NCBI GenBank assembly: GCA_036346205.1
Contig: JARFJB010001911.1
Coordinates: 1,703,001 to 1,767,000 of the forward strand
Length of the DNA: 64,000 nt
Origin: Vesta saturnalis
Lineage: Eukaryota > Arthropoda > Insecta > Coleoptera > Lampyridae
Direction: 5' to 3'
The position numbers and the translations under genes were made by a program. This document shows positions 44,816 to 56,979 of the stretch, piece after piece. Below the pieces are notes generated by a model. The model was not told the DNA's origin. It worked only from the letters and a program-made list of their open reading frames with translations, and did not search any database. The stretch's first letter is position 1, and the number at the start of each line of letters is the position of its first letter.

Positions 44816-45293
44816 TCCGCAATTGTATACATATATTGTGTCCAAATTCTAAACACATACATTATTTTCATTATCAAAAAACTGTTCCCCAGTGACGCGT
44901 TTTTGAGAGGTTTCTACCTCCGGGCTACTCACAGCGAATCCGTTGCCATACTTTGACTATCCTCCGTCCAGTGGCGGCATATATTCCTTGGAAGCGTAGA
45001 TAATAATTAGAGATGGAAAGTTTCCATATACTCGTATAAATGCTATAAAATAGTTCCTTTTGGTTTGACGTTGCGCATATCGACTTTCAATCAGTTTCAA
45101 AGTTAAAAAAAACTACATTCGGTTTATGAACATTTTTCGTCATAAATATCTTGAGGTTTAAGAAAGTTCAATGACTTGGAATTTCAAAAAAATATCTGCA
45201 CTGCTTACACGAATACCCCGCAGCCACATTAACTTACAGTCAAGACAAGTGCCCTGCCGATACAAATAGTCACGAACCGCCACTGGAAATTAT

Positions 45294-46195
45294 GTTAACC
45301 ATTTATATTGGTAATCAATTTTAGACTATTAAATTTAACAGAGTTATATAATTACACGGTAATTAGCTAAAGTAAACATGAACAGTGATTTATTACTACA
45401 TATTGTTGTGGAATTTAAAACATGTAACTTTCCAAACTCTTAATATGGTTTTTTATAAAACAATTTGTGTGTCCGTATGTACAATATGAATATTTTTCAA
45501 ACCGATTTATTTTAAGAGAAAGGTCAATACGAGTTGCAGAAAGTGTGATAAGGATAATAAGGTTGTTTGTATATTTACACTCTAATTATGGGGGAAATCA
45601 ATAGGTAGTTCTTACACAACCTAGAAAGTTTAATTACACAAGCAACACAAAAGCAGTGACTATCACTCGTGAAGCAGTGCCTCAAAAACGTTCTTTAAGT
45701 ACAGAGCAGGTAAGTGTGGTGTTAACCCTTTATTTATTTACAGATTTTTAATTACAGTTATAAAACAAATCTAAGCATTAAGTTTCTTTAAAAAATATTA
45801 AGGCGTACATTTAACGGTCGGATGGATATTAAACATATTTCAATGCAGGTAAACTATGTTTTAATATTCGTTTTAGAAGACAATATTGCTGTTATGTAAT
45901 TAATTAACTTAATAAAAATTTGTTTCATTAGACCCGAATGTCAGTAATTTTTTTTTATAACTCACTGAGAATTTTTTAATTATGACATTTACAATAAAAA
46001 TAAGTGTTCTATAATTAAATTTTACTGTCATTCAAATTCTCCCACGCAAGATCAATCCTTAACACAGCTGCTGTCTTACCTCCTTATTAGAAACGTTTTC
46101 TCGTATAGGTAGAAGATCATTCAATAGCATTTGACCATTTTAAAGCAATAGGATCGATAATAATACTTATTATTACTCCAATTGTATGGGCAACT
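45294..46195. other. Polinton interior, right side, no gene seen
   Basis: This and 41636-41769 are the only unassigned Polinton DNA outside the hAT. They are AT-rich, with stops in all frames and no polymerase motif. Confidence 0.55.
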
Positions 46196-46473
46196 GGCAC
46201 TGTTCTTAGTATAGCCAGAAGGACCTTAATACCATCAAAAATAACCCTAAGACCAACCCCAAGTCCAAGTCCAGCTCTAGGTCCAGCTCCAGGTCCATCC
46301 CTAAGACTTATCCCAAGACCAGCCCCCAGCCCCAATCCCTACATCTGCCCCTCATGTGCGCAAGTACAGAAAGGCTCTAATTAGGGTTGACCCGTAGGGT
46401 AGAAAATACGCGTCCTATACGTGAGCTGTCATAAAATAGGGTGAAAAACACGTCCTACGCGTGGGTGTGTAAA
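46196..46473 (-). repeat. Right terminal inverted repeat of Polinton
   Basis: Inverted counterpart of 35068-35304. It holds a longer hexamer array (about 46257-46296: seven units related to GGACCT on the minus strand, against three on the left) and the same G-run cluster on the minus strand (about 46312-46339). Confidence 0.9.
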
Positions 46474-46680
46474 AAAATAGGGGTGAAAATACACGTCCTA
46501 TACGTAAGCGAGTAAAAATAATTACGGTTGAAAAGGGCCTCCGAAAAGAAAAAGGTGGAAAATACGGTCTCACACGGGGGTGTGTAAAAAATAGGGGTGA
46601 AAAAATACGTCCTACATGTGAGCGAGTAAAAATAAGGGTGGAAAATGCGCTCTCCCACGTGGGCGGTCTTGTGACTTGCG
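46400..46680. repeat. Degenerate tandem repeat of about 42 bp at the right Polinton end
   Basis: About seven units, each with a GTGAAAA-type start, a CGTCCTA(T/C)ACGTG-type middle and a GTAAAAATAGGG-type end; one unit near 46530 is shortened. The first two units belong to the TIR. The outer five have no counterpart outside the left TIR. Confidence 0.8.
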
Positions 46681-49600
46681 AATTGAAAATGCAATAAATT
46701 CGATTTCACAAGCAGATATTGAAACAGCTATTTCCAGTTCTGTTAAATTGATCCCTTAAAAAGTTTTCCATGATAATTATCTTTCAGTTGTTTTCCTAAA
46801 AGGTTTTCCATTATTATTAACTGTAAATACCAATTTTCTTTTTATATCCCGCAATTAAAGTTTGACCTATGATAACTTATTTTATATTATAATGCACATC
46901 TGGAATGGAAAAGTTACAAATAAACCTTTTATATTGATTAAATTTAGAAATAGAAAACCGTTAGCATTCAACTAATAAAATCTAGATCCCGTATAATCAG
47001 TAAATACTCAATTAGAAAAATCATAAAGATAAATTAATTAATTTATACCTTAAAATTTGTATTTTATGTAATAGAGGTTTCATCGTGAAATGCAAATAAG
47101 CACATGTCAATATCAAATATATTAACATACTTGTTGCCGTTTGCAATTACCGTTTACGTAAAAATGTGATGATTTTGTAGTTAAAAATAAAATCAATTTC
47201 ATTTCATTATTTCAAATATTAACCTAATAAAATGTTTCATAAAGTATGTATAACAAAATAACTGTAATACAGTATCAGTAAAATTTGTTAATTTGCTTCA
47301 TATTGCGCAAAATTCAAAGTACTGTAAAAATTACATCCAACCGCTAACACATGTGAAAACTGGGCAATTGACTTTTGTAATTTTGAATTTTAAGATAACA
47401 GAATTATACGTCATTTGCAATTAAGACGTTATGTAATTAATTGTTTTTTTATGTAGTAAGTGGTAAATTTTTTTACATCTATCCCTTTGTTATTTATAAG
47501 TCATAATCTTAAAATATTGAGATAATCATAAAATCAATAATTAATTTAATTTTTATTAAAATAGCTTACGACGCTCCCGTCTGATCGTAGGAGAATTGGA
47601 ATTTCCAAGAGGCCTGACCGCGATCGTCATATTTCTTTCTGCTTTATTGAAAATATTAAAAACGTGTATCAGTTGAAGCAAATGAGGTAAAATAGTAGCT
47701 TGAATTATTTAATTAAATTTATCTTAATAGATACTTGCTCAAAAATTAAATCTGAAAGTATTTGATTTAGATTAATACATGTAATAAAGATTTCTTTCTA
47801 CCAGTAACCGTATATTTAAATTTTAACCACCGAAGCTTAATTAGATTGAGAGAGCTCGTATTTATTAACAATAATTCATTTAATCATCAATCATTGGTGT
47901 AGGATCCGTGTTTGTAAAGAGGGAACCCTGGCCTTTGCCTGCTTCCCTAACCGCCGTCCGTCCGCAATAATTTCCCACCGCCGTCGAATTCTGAAGCTAT
48001 CTTCCATGGAGAGACCTGGATAATGCCGTTTGTGAAACCGTATACTGTTCAGAATTGGTCCAAAGACAATCTGGACCGGAGTATATGTTTGGGTGGCGCC
48101 CGTGGTACATTTAACCGCATCAACCAGTGGGTTTTATAGCTTAAAAAAACCAGAAGCTGTCCTCATAATTCCGTCCAGGAGTTGAATAGTAGAATATAAT
48201 ACCGTAAATTATATTTGAATTAAAGAAATTTTGTCCCAAACGAGCCTTAATGTGTACTGGTGGAAGCTGACTGCAAGCTTCACTTGCAATCAGAAAACAC
48301 CCTTACATTAAGTCTAAATAAAGTGTGAATTACAACATCATTATTACTAAACAACCAATTCTTCAATTAAAGTGTTAAAGTACAAACCATCTTCTTCCAA
48401 ATAAGCTTAAGTTTACTAAATCGGATAAGTAGTTTAGAAGTGACAGCGATTTAAATGATTACACTTTCACTAGCTTCCCCTACTCTTATTGAGGTCGGTA
48501 TGCCAATGAGCGTTAAATGAAAATGATTGCTAATGAAGTTACCAAAGGTGCACATTAATTTGGGAATTTTCGGAGCAAATTGAAATTTTAATGTTTATTT
48601 TTTTGCGGTGAAATACGGAACTTAAAAATAATCTCCACGAGTTTCTCTTGGCCACTGTAATAATAATTTTTGTTTCCTAAATTTGTACGCCCAGTAATTT
48701 TGGAGGTATGCAACAAACGGCATGGGCGTAAGTAACTACGGGTGAGAATCAATCACTAGAGCTCTGACGTAGAAATCTTTAATGGTTTTTTTTGTACTCA
48801 TTCTTTGGAAAACGGATGTGCTCACTTACTCCCGATGCATGGAAACACGATTTTCTCGCACTCCAGTGATTTTTAGTTTTCGCTAGCGTCAAGGGATATT
48901 TAGCGTTAAACGGTTGGTATGACGTTCTGGTTTCAAATATCTGAAATGTCAATTGTCATTTGATGCAAAATCAATTACAACATTTATTATTGAAAAGAAT
49001 TACAAGTATTATATAGAAATGTAAGTTTGCATTAGTTTTAAGTATGTAAATGTGAACTTATTAATCAAACTATTTTTCAGAAGTGGAAGAAAAAATTCAA
49101 TTGTTAAAATTCGCACATTTACAGTGCAATTATTGCAGTCCTTTGCAAATGTTTTCTTCACTGTTGCTCATTTTAACAAAGTTTAATCAAATTTAAGAAC
49201 AATGACAGTAGATAATCGCGGATTTATCAATTTATCGTTACCAACCCATCATTTAAAAAAACGAAATAACGTTATTTATATATTTTTGACTTTTTTAACG
49301 TTACTCGTTACAAAAAATATTGCACCTAACACTTTCGGTAAAAGTTCTTGCATTCACACTGAATGCAAACAAAGTGCTCAAACGGGTAAATTAACTTTCC
49401 GAAGTAGTTAGGTAAATAACCATTGTAATAACGGCAGAGGAGGATAAATATTGATTATTTCGCAATTCTGTACTCTTTTAATTTGAGAAAATTAATAATC
49501 AGTTAGAATGCCTGATGTAATGAATTTCAACTCCTTACAGTAGGCTGACTCAATTTATTTCAAGATCATATTAAAATACTGTTTTAAGACATACCTGGTA

Positions 49601-50842
49601 CTAATTTTGTCATTTATACATCGAAGCTATTTTCATAATACTAATTTATATTCTAGGTTTAGTCTAATTTTGATTTTCTACTTAATTTTGAAAAAATTAA
49701 AAAGTATGAAACTAAACCAAAACTATCAAAAATCAGTATAAAACTGTGCATAATAATTTATGTAAATTCACCAGATGTGTCGAATTCTGGAAAGTGTAAA
49801 ATAACGACAGCACGATCACTTTCGTACTTTAAATGAGGACTTATTCTGATCTCGTAGAAAGCATATTTTATAAAAATAAGCAACACATGCTACCTATTAA
49901 TTTAACTATACAATAAAATGACCTACTCAAAGCATATAATTTTTACGACCTTTTAATGATATAATACCATGGGGAACAATAATGAATATGAACACACCTA
50001 TCCTGTTGACGGTTGTATTTAGTGTTACGACACGCTTAAATCTATATATACCACAAGCTTTTTGATTTCACTACATTCGGGCGAAATTTTGTGTTTTTCA
50101 TAAATATAGTAAAACTTTATAAAAGCTAAATCTGTCTTAATTTTTCGGTCCAACAGGAATAGGTAATTACATTGGACTATTAAAATGAATGCTATTTTCG
50201 TATTTGTGGCTGTTAAACTTTAAAACATTAAAATGTACATGACTGCAATTTTCTATTGTATAACCAATAGCACTATTTGGCACAATTCGTACACAATTGC
50301 GCCATTGTAGTATAAGGTAGTATCTTACACGTTAATGATAAAAAACATTGTACGTATTAGAATTTTTTAAAGTGGAAGCATGTTTTATATGTAGCCTATT
50401 TTACAGTATATGTACAGGGTTAAGATTTTGGAGATTTATAAATTTAGACTACCTACGTTGGTACCTTAACTCCCGCCGCTAAACTATTGCAGACCAGAAA
50501 AGTAAAATTGGGAGTTAGTCGTTTAAGATCAGTAGTTCATCAAATGCAGTCATAGTTATTATAAAGTAATCATAAAATTTGTCAACACTCTTTCAAATTA
50601 TGTAAAGTTTATCAAAAAGGCTTTGACATATTATGTACATTGGGCACCATTTTCTGTAGTGTTACTTTCCATACAACAAGGCCGCAAGGTATTGTAAAAG
50701 ATCGCTCACATCGAGTCACCGCTTTGGTAATTCTACTTAGAAATGTAATTATACGAGTAATTTATTGTCACCAATAGTCTTAAAAACAAAATTAAAAATA
50801 AATAAATCTGATTGTTATTATTTCAGTATGAAGTATAATATA
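46681..50842. other. Anonymous stretch, no gene established
   Basis: Mainly AT-rich. A GC-richer patch at 47900-48140 includes a 38-codon plus-strand frame at 48024-48140 (MPFVKPYTVQNWSKD at its start) with no recognised family. It could be an exon or chance. No terminal repeats were found. Confidence 0.3.
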
Positions 50843-52250
50843 CAGGGTGTCCCGCTATAATTTAAGCAAAATGTACCACTGTATGGTCAATAATGCGATT
50901 TTTGCTGCTCTGATAGGTCGAGACCAAACGCGGGTACGTTTTGCCAAACTTTACTAAAACGTGGTGTACTATGCCTTAAGGGCCTACAGACACACACATG
51001 TATCAAGACATGAACGCATATTGATGGCCGCGCGGTGACGTTCGCCAGTGTGTAGACAAATCTACGTTGAAAAGACCGACACACATGTTTTTTGTTCTCG
51101 CTTGTATTCACGCGTACATGTATGACCGTGTGCAGACAAAAGTCACTCATTTTGAAAGATTTTTGTCAGTGACATTACGGCGACTATTTCTGTTGTAAAC
51201 GTTTGCTTCTTGGCCAACGCCTTTTATTCAATTGCCCATTTTTTTATAGCGCACACCACTGCTAGTAAGTTTAACTGATCTTCGCTCGACATGGCTCACA
51301 AACTACAACATCGACACGGAAGTAATCTGACAACTCTCTACGTGTGGAGATATAACTATATGAACGAACATCACCACGCGTTCATCAACGTGCGTTCATG
51401 TCTTAATACATGTGTGAATGTCTGTAGGCCCCTTTATTAGACGAATAGCGGGGTAAGCCTTTCACATGCACTAATGAAAATAATCTACAGAAACTGAAAA
51501 TGTTATAAAAACGCTTTAAAACATGCAATGCAGATTAGACTAACATGTTATAAATATAATAATGGTATTATACAAATTTTGTGAATTTAAACACATTGTA
51601 TTCTGTAAATTGTATCTTGTAACCGAAGCGTTTGCGGGCTATAATCTTTGACTCTTAGAACTGCACCAATAAACCCTATTTAATATTTGGACGTAATTTC
51701 AGGACCATCATAAAATAAAAAAAAACTTATTTTATAAAAATATAGATATATTAAAAATTGGTTGTAGATACCATAAAGTGTGGGCCATTTTGGTAATGTA
51801 GGCACAACGTGTCTAATGAAAACGACCTAAGAGAGGCGCATAATGGCGGCGTGGCAGTCTTCCTGGCGAAGTTGTTATATCAATCCGCCAACTTGGATTT
51901 ATTTAGTATAATTTTGCCTTTAAATTGTAGGTACTTATACCTAAAACACCCAAAAGCAATACTACGTTGTATTGCAGTTTCTGAATAATATTTTCATTAG
52001 TCGAGTGAAAAGCTTAATACTATTCGATCTAAGGAATAATGCACCACGTTTTAGTGAAGTTTGACAACACGTACCTGCGTTTGCTCCGATTGCGCTATGC
52101 GCATGGAAACATGGAAAAATGTACCCCGTTTTGGTCACGTTTCGCAAAACGTACCATCGTTTGGTGGCGACCAATCAGAGCAGGAAAAATAACACTATTG
52201 ACCATATAATGGTACATTTTGCTTAAATGCGTTCCGCTAAGGCCGGCCTC
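50843..52250. mobile_element. MITE-like element with inverted ends, host of a nested MITE
   Basis: About 100 bp at 50848-50945 (TTTAAGCAAAATGTACCA, then a TGGTCAATA segment) is repeated inverted at 52140-52235. A further inner block around ACTAAAACGTGGTG recurs inverted near 52045. There is no transposase. Short frames inside are artefacts of the inverted ends. Confidence 0.7.
50981..51434. mobile_element. Nested MITE with inverted ends
   Basis: It begins GGGCCTACAGACACACACAT and ends with the inverted equivalent. Similarity between arms runs about 65 bp and includes ATGTAT(C/T)AAGACATGAACGC. It lies wholly inside the left part of the 50843-52250 element, so it inserted later. Confidence 0.7.
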
Positions 52251-52255
52251 CGGCG

Positions 52256-53184
52256 GTATATCAGCGCCCTTTCGTCGCAGAGTGTGATAAAAATGGCTAA
52301 GAGAAACTGTTGAAAATTATTTTGAAGTTCGTTCCTCTTCCGCTCTTATTAAAAATTCCTTTTTACTGAAAATTTAGCGATTTAGTGTATAACATAAAGT
52401 TTGAAATGTTTTGAAACTTTTTTGTAATGCACTTTAAGGCCTAGCCCGCAAAATAAGCGCAACAGGAGAGGGGAAAAGTCTTCTAATTAGTTGCGCTATA
52501 ATTTTTGTTTCATGAAAAGCTAGAGGGCGTTTTTTAAATACATAGTAGTTTTTTGGATTTTTCTCGAAATTTTTAAATGTAACCACACCATTATCTAATT
52601 ATCATGATTAGAAAATCCCTTAAATTTTTAGAACACTGGTAAAGAAGTAGTTCGATATCTTTATTAGTTAAAAACTTATAGCAAAATGAAAATATAACTA
52701 TAATTTTAATCATTAAATTGCAAAATACTAAAAAATATATGGGGTATTTTTATACCTTTGAAATATTCAGCTGTTTTAGAAATATTTAATAAAAACCAAA
52801 AATTGGCCCTAATAACTCCCCCCCTCTCCGAGACATTCAGACATCATGACCAAAAGTAGTAAAAAGAGCTAATAAGCCGATTTAGCGATAGTGAGAAGAA
52901 AGTCGATTGCATAACCTTTTATACCTACATATGTATATGTATAAATAGATATCTAGCTTGCCTTTTAAGATACTGTTTCAAGCACACCCTGTATATGCAA
53001 TATTTATAGACTTTAAATTTTGTCCACTCTAGGTTATGACGTTTTTAATTTGGATTGCATTATGACCCTTCTTAATTTATAGTTATATAAAACCACATTA
53101 ATTATGATTTTATGACAATATAAACTTTCACCATTATTACACATAATAAAATACTTTTTTTTATTAATTTATTTTTTATACTAT
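52256..53184. other. Anonymous stretch with a dispersed repeat
   Basis: 52737-52850 is similar to 58605-58720: GGTATTTTTATA(C/T)CTTTGAAATAT, a TTTAATAAAAA segment, then CCCCCCCTCTC-type sequence. It is an unnamed dispersed repeat. Nothing else was recognised. Confidence 0.45.
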
Positions 53185-55440
53185 CTAAACGTTTCGAAAA
53201 CTTACAATTATTTTCGTCAGTAGTAATACCTATTAAAATTGTTAAAGATATTAAAAGAATTTGTGAAATTTGAAAAATTAAAGCCTGCTATTAATATAAC
53301 AATTTGAGAAACATATAACGCCAACTATAGAATTAAATTTTAGTAAAGAATAACTAGATCATTAAAAATTAAATATTGTTAAACTGTCTTAAAGATAACA
53401 AACCAGAATACACTCTAGCGGTCGAAGGTTAACAATGAAAAATGTCAGCCAAAAAACACATTTAACGAAATTTAATCAAGTTATGATGTGATTGTGAAGT
53501 TGTGAAAATTTGGAAATGATAGAAGCATTCACAGATATAAACATGACATCGATTAAAATAATCCAGTTAAATCTATCAAAGAAATAGCTTTGTCAATAAG
53601 TGCAAGTATTATCAACAATGAAAAACATAATGCAGAACGTTTTTTGTAATTTTTTAATTTTAATTTTAATTTTAATTAGGTACCTATGTTAAATTATAAT
53701 AGTGTGGTAATTTAACATATAATTGGTCAAGCATTTGCTTCAAGGTCTAGGAAAAACACAGCAAAAAACCTAGACATACCAAAAATCAAAATCAAGACGT
53801 ATCGTTATGCCTTTTATTAATTATTAGATCTCAAAACTTATTTAAACGGAGATTTTCTTCTTGTCTATTAAAATTATTAGGGTGTCTATATATTTCAATA
53901 GCTTTACGTTGTAAACGAACATAATAATAAGTTTGTCTTGACAATGTTTCCATATTGTTAAATTGAATGTCATGTTTTGGATTATTTAAGGCATGGTCAG
54001 CTACCGCAGACTTCTCTGGTTGACCTAATCTAGAAAATCTCATATGTTCTTTACGTCTTGTTTCAAAGCTACGTTTTGTGGTTCCAATGTTTACTTTTCC
54101 ACATGAACAAGATAACTTATACACTCCGGAAGTTGATAATGGGTTTGAAACACCTTTAGGTGATCTTTAATGTTCTTTGATTTTTATTGTAGATTTAAAA
54201 ATAGTCCTAATGCCATATTTAATTAGGATTTTTTTAATTCTATCTGTAACATTAGCTATAAAAGGAAGAAGCAGTACCAACATAAAGAACTGGTTTTTCT
54301 TTATGGTTATGTCTAGAAGGTGTTATAGCATTATTAATATCTGTAAGTTAATATCCATTATCTTGTAAGGATTTTGTTAAGTATTTATATTCATCCTTCA
54401 AAAATTCAGGGTCACAAATTCGTTTTGCTCGAGCTACTAAAGATTTAATTACACCAATTTTTTGACGTGGATGGTGGTTGGATCATTTATGAAAGTATCT
54501 ATCAGTGTGTGTCGGCTTTCTGTCTCCAAATAACAAATGGCATGTCATCTACATATCTATACCAAACTGAAGATTTATTAGGTGTATTTTGAGACGCTAA
54601 TGTTCCAAATTTTTCCATGTAAAAATTAGCGGACTAAGGGGACTAGCCATTGCTACACCATCAATCTGTTCATAAAATTTACTATTCTACTGAAAATAAG
54701 TTGTAGTAGTACAGTGCCGAAAAGGAATGGTTATATCAATAGTTTGTTTTAGAGGAACTTTTGTAAAAAGTGAAACATCAACAGAGACCATTATATCTAC
54801 CTCTTCTATTTAGAAACTACGCATTTATTCAACAAAGTCGGCAGAATTTTTAATATAGTGGGGTGTTTTACCTATATGAGGTTGTAATAAAAATGTAGGA
54901 TGATTTGCAAGATTATATGTAGGAGAATCAATTGCACTAACAATATGCCTTAAAGGAATATTAGATTTATGGATTTTTCGTAAACCATATAGTTTTGGTG
55001 AAATAGCTTCAGAATTAGTTAATTTCTTTTTTATTTCTTCAGGAATAGATGAAAATTTAATAAGTTCTTTTGTTTTTAAAAGAAACTTTTTTATTGGATC
55101 TTTTGGTATTTCACGATAAGTCTCTGGTTTTTGGCTGACCTTCGCCCGTTAGAGTTTTGATTTGTCATCTTTAAAACAGTTTAACAATATTTAATGTTTA
55201 ATGATCTAGTTATTCTTTATTAAAATTTAATTTATAGTTGGCGATATAAGTTTCTCAAATTGTTATATTAATAGCAGGCTGATGTTTGTTTTAATTTTTC
55301 AACTTTGACAATTTAACAATTTAACAATTTTAATAGATATTACTACTGACGAAGATTAATTGTAAGTATTACCGAAACGTTTAGATTGTATAATTTAAAA
55401 TACACCATTAAAAAATCCAAAAAAGTGTTTTATAATTCAT
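53185..55440 (-). mobile_element. Penelope-like element with inverted terminal repeats
   Basis: The most complete PLE of the window. 53185-53460 and about 55125-55400 are inverted copies of each other (240 bp or so), and both match the termini at 1160-1500. Between them the minus strand holds an RT and GIY-YIG polyprotein with stops. Each terminal repeat carries a CTGACGA...GAAAC arrangement, reminiscent of the hammerhead ribozymes known in PLE terminal repeats. Confidence 0.85.
53831..55150 (-). pseudogene. PLE RT plus GIY-YIG endonuclease polyprotein, broken
   Basis: Reading from 55150 on the minus strand: AISPKLYGLRKIHK and PLRHIVSAIDSPTYNLA (RT core start), MVSVDVSLFTKVPLKQTID (first catalytic Asp region), DGVAMASPLSP (RT box 4) and VWYRYVDDMPFV in a shifted frame (catalytic YVDD). 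A linker with LPFIANVTDRIKKI follows, and then 53831-54124 with VYKLSCSCGKVNIG, TKRSFETRRKEHMRF and RLGQPEKSAVADHALN (GIY-YIG nuclease). Stops and shifts occur throughout the RT part, whereas the nuclease is nearly clean. The order RT then GIY-YIG is diagnostic of Penelope-like elements. Confidence 0.88.
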
Positions 55441-55689
55441 CATAGATCATATAGATCATCAATATTGAATATTTTACTGTCAAAATGTTTCAATTTATTT
55501 TTATTTGAAATAGAATTCTGTTATGATTCAATAAACAATTTTTTCTGCAGACGTCAATAAAGATTAAAGTTTGACATTTTTACCGGCGGCTGCAAAAAAA
55601 GTCTTTTGCATCCCCTCGCAGTGGATGAAAAATTAATGTAAGTTAATAACTCAAACATCCAATTTGGAAAACAACGAGAACAAATTTAT

Positions 55690-56830
55690 TGTTTAGAGTT
55701 ATAAAGATTAAAAGTACAATGATTAAAACGAACATTTTCTCCAAAATAAAATCCACCAGAGGTAGCAGTGGAGGTCTCTCTGCGTTCTAAGGAAATGGTC
55801 TTTAATTCTTCCTCTTCTACATGAACTTCTGTACTTGCACTAGGTGCAAAAATTTTCAAGACTGCCTCTTTTTTTGTTGCTAGAGAGTCTTCAATATAAC
55901 GCTAAGCTACAGTGCTGGATTTCCAGCCACCATGGCGCTTCAAGCCTTAAAACATTAAACCTGCGCCGCCGTCCACCAACAGTGTAGCTGAGGATATTCT
56001 TAGACAATGCCCTCTGTATTCTGTATAGTTCGCTAATTTTAAGAAAAAAGCTACCTCCTAGGAATACTACTAATTTTATGGATTCCCATCACCGCTCTTG
56101 AGCATTTTCCATTTCCATATTTCAAAAACAATCGGCGATCATTCATATCTCGTGGGCACAAAGCAACATATTTATTATATAAGTTCAGGAAAGATTCCCC
56201 TACAACTGTAAATGATTTAATTTTGTTGTTTTGCTATCTGGAATTTTAATATGTAGCAGATTTTTCAGGTTCTCAATGTCGTCTACCTTCATCTTCACCA
56301 ATTCATCGCAACGACATGCCTCTGAGATACCAATTAGCAAAACTATCTAAAAAATACAATATATAAAGACTTGTTTTCATTCTATTTCTAAAACTTACCT
56401 TCATTGCAAGTATTTTTCGTCCGACGCTTCCGATAAAAATTGTTCAATTTGTCTTTGTAAATACTTTGGCCTTCTTTGTGGTGTATCCTTCATTCTGCTT
56501 CTTTAGATATGCACGAAGTTTCAAGTATTTGATTATATCTACGCCATATCGAATGCTCAATAATGATTTTATCATCGAATATTTTGTTGCTAATTCGGCA
56601 AAATAAGCTAACATTACGGTTTCAGAGTAGCTTTTAATATTTTTTCATCACACCATTTTATAAATTGCTCGATCTTGTAGGTAATAGATCATTTATTGCT
56701 GTATATTAGCCAGTCTTCAGTAATTTCTGACGGCGTGTAATTCTCCAAATCCATCATACCCTAACAATGTAATATTTTAATTTTCACAAATAGGAACAAA
56801 AGGTTAATAAAATACTTACAATAACACAGA
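55690..56830 (-). pseudogene. Tyrosine recombinase (Crypton-like) remnant 1
   Basis: On the minus strand: FTKTQIEQFLSEASDEKYLA (about 56440), GISEACRCDELVKMKVDDI with the expected catalytic Arg (about 56330), KIPDSKTTK, then the HCLR box (about 56000), ATLLVDGG-type sequence, LKRHGGWKSSTVA (about 55930) and YIEDS with the likely nucleophilic Tyr. This R...HxxR...H/W...Y order is that of tyrosine recombinases, and in insect genomes such genes form Crypton-type transposons. Several stops break the frame. The tail KEAVLKIFAPSASTEV follows. No terminal repeats are expected for Cryptons and none were seen. Confidence 0.75.
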
Positions 56831-56979
56831 GAATCTTCACAATTTTCAACTTATTCAATGCATTGTTTTCAACGAAACCTAGCAACGTTTACTGCTGCTT
56901 GCCAGAGCACGCTAAGTAAATTTAACTATTCCACATTTTCACAACCTAATTATTTTTCCTTATTTTACATTTAAGTGTA

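Larger units (their letters stand above)
41770..45293 (+). mobile_element. hAT transposon inserted in the Polinton, perfect 8-bp target duplication
   Basis: The element is 41778-45285 (3508 bp). It begins CAGTGGCGGTTTGT, and its right end, read inward on the minus strand, is CAGTGGCGGTTCGT: 14-bp TIRs with one mismatch. GAAATTAT occurs immediately outside both ends (41770-41777 and 45286-45293). The 8-bp duplication and the transposase remains define hAT. Identical target copies suggest insertion after most decay of the Polinton, or at least without later rearrangement. Confidence 0.95.
35068..46473 (+). mobile_element. Polinton/Maverick (adintovirus-like) element lacking polB
   Basis: Inverted repeats of about 237-278 bp (35068-35304 and 46196-46473) enclose nine same-strand genes typical of Polinton/adintovirus elements: packaging ATPase, integrase, penton-like and major capsid proteins, pVI-like protein and adenain-like protease among them. 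Subtracting the 3.5-kb hAT insertion leaves about 7.9 kb, against 15-20 kb known for full Polintons. No protein-primed DNA polymerase B is present, and the only unassigned internal DNA (0.1 kb at the left, about 1.1 kb at the right) cannot hold one. The element therefore arose by internal deletion or belongs to a lineage relying on polymerase supplied in trans. Tandem repeats extend the right end to about 46680. No target duplication was identified. Confidence 0.85.

Noticed and set aside
46117..46709. Minus-strand frames with Gly/Leu repeats and Phe/Tyr/Thr repeats
   Set aside because: They reflect the hexamer and 42-bp tandem repeats of the right Polinton end.
50887..52174. Two minus-strand frames of 70-87 codons
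   Set aside because: Both lie in the inverted arms of the MITE-like element and have repeat-derived sequence.
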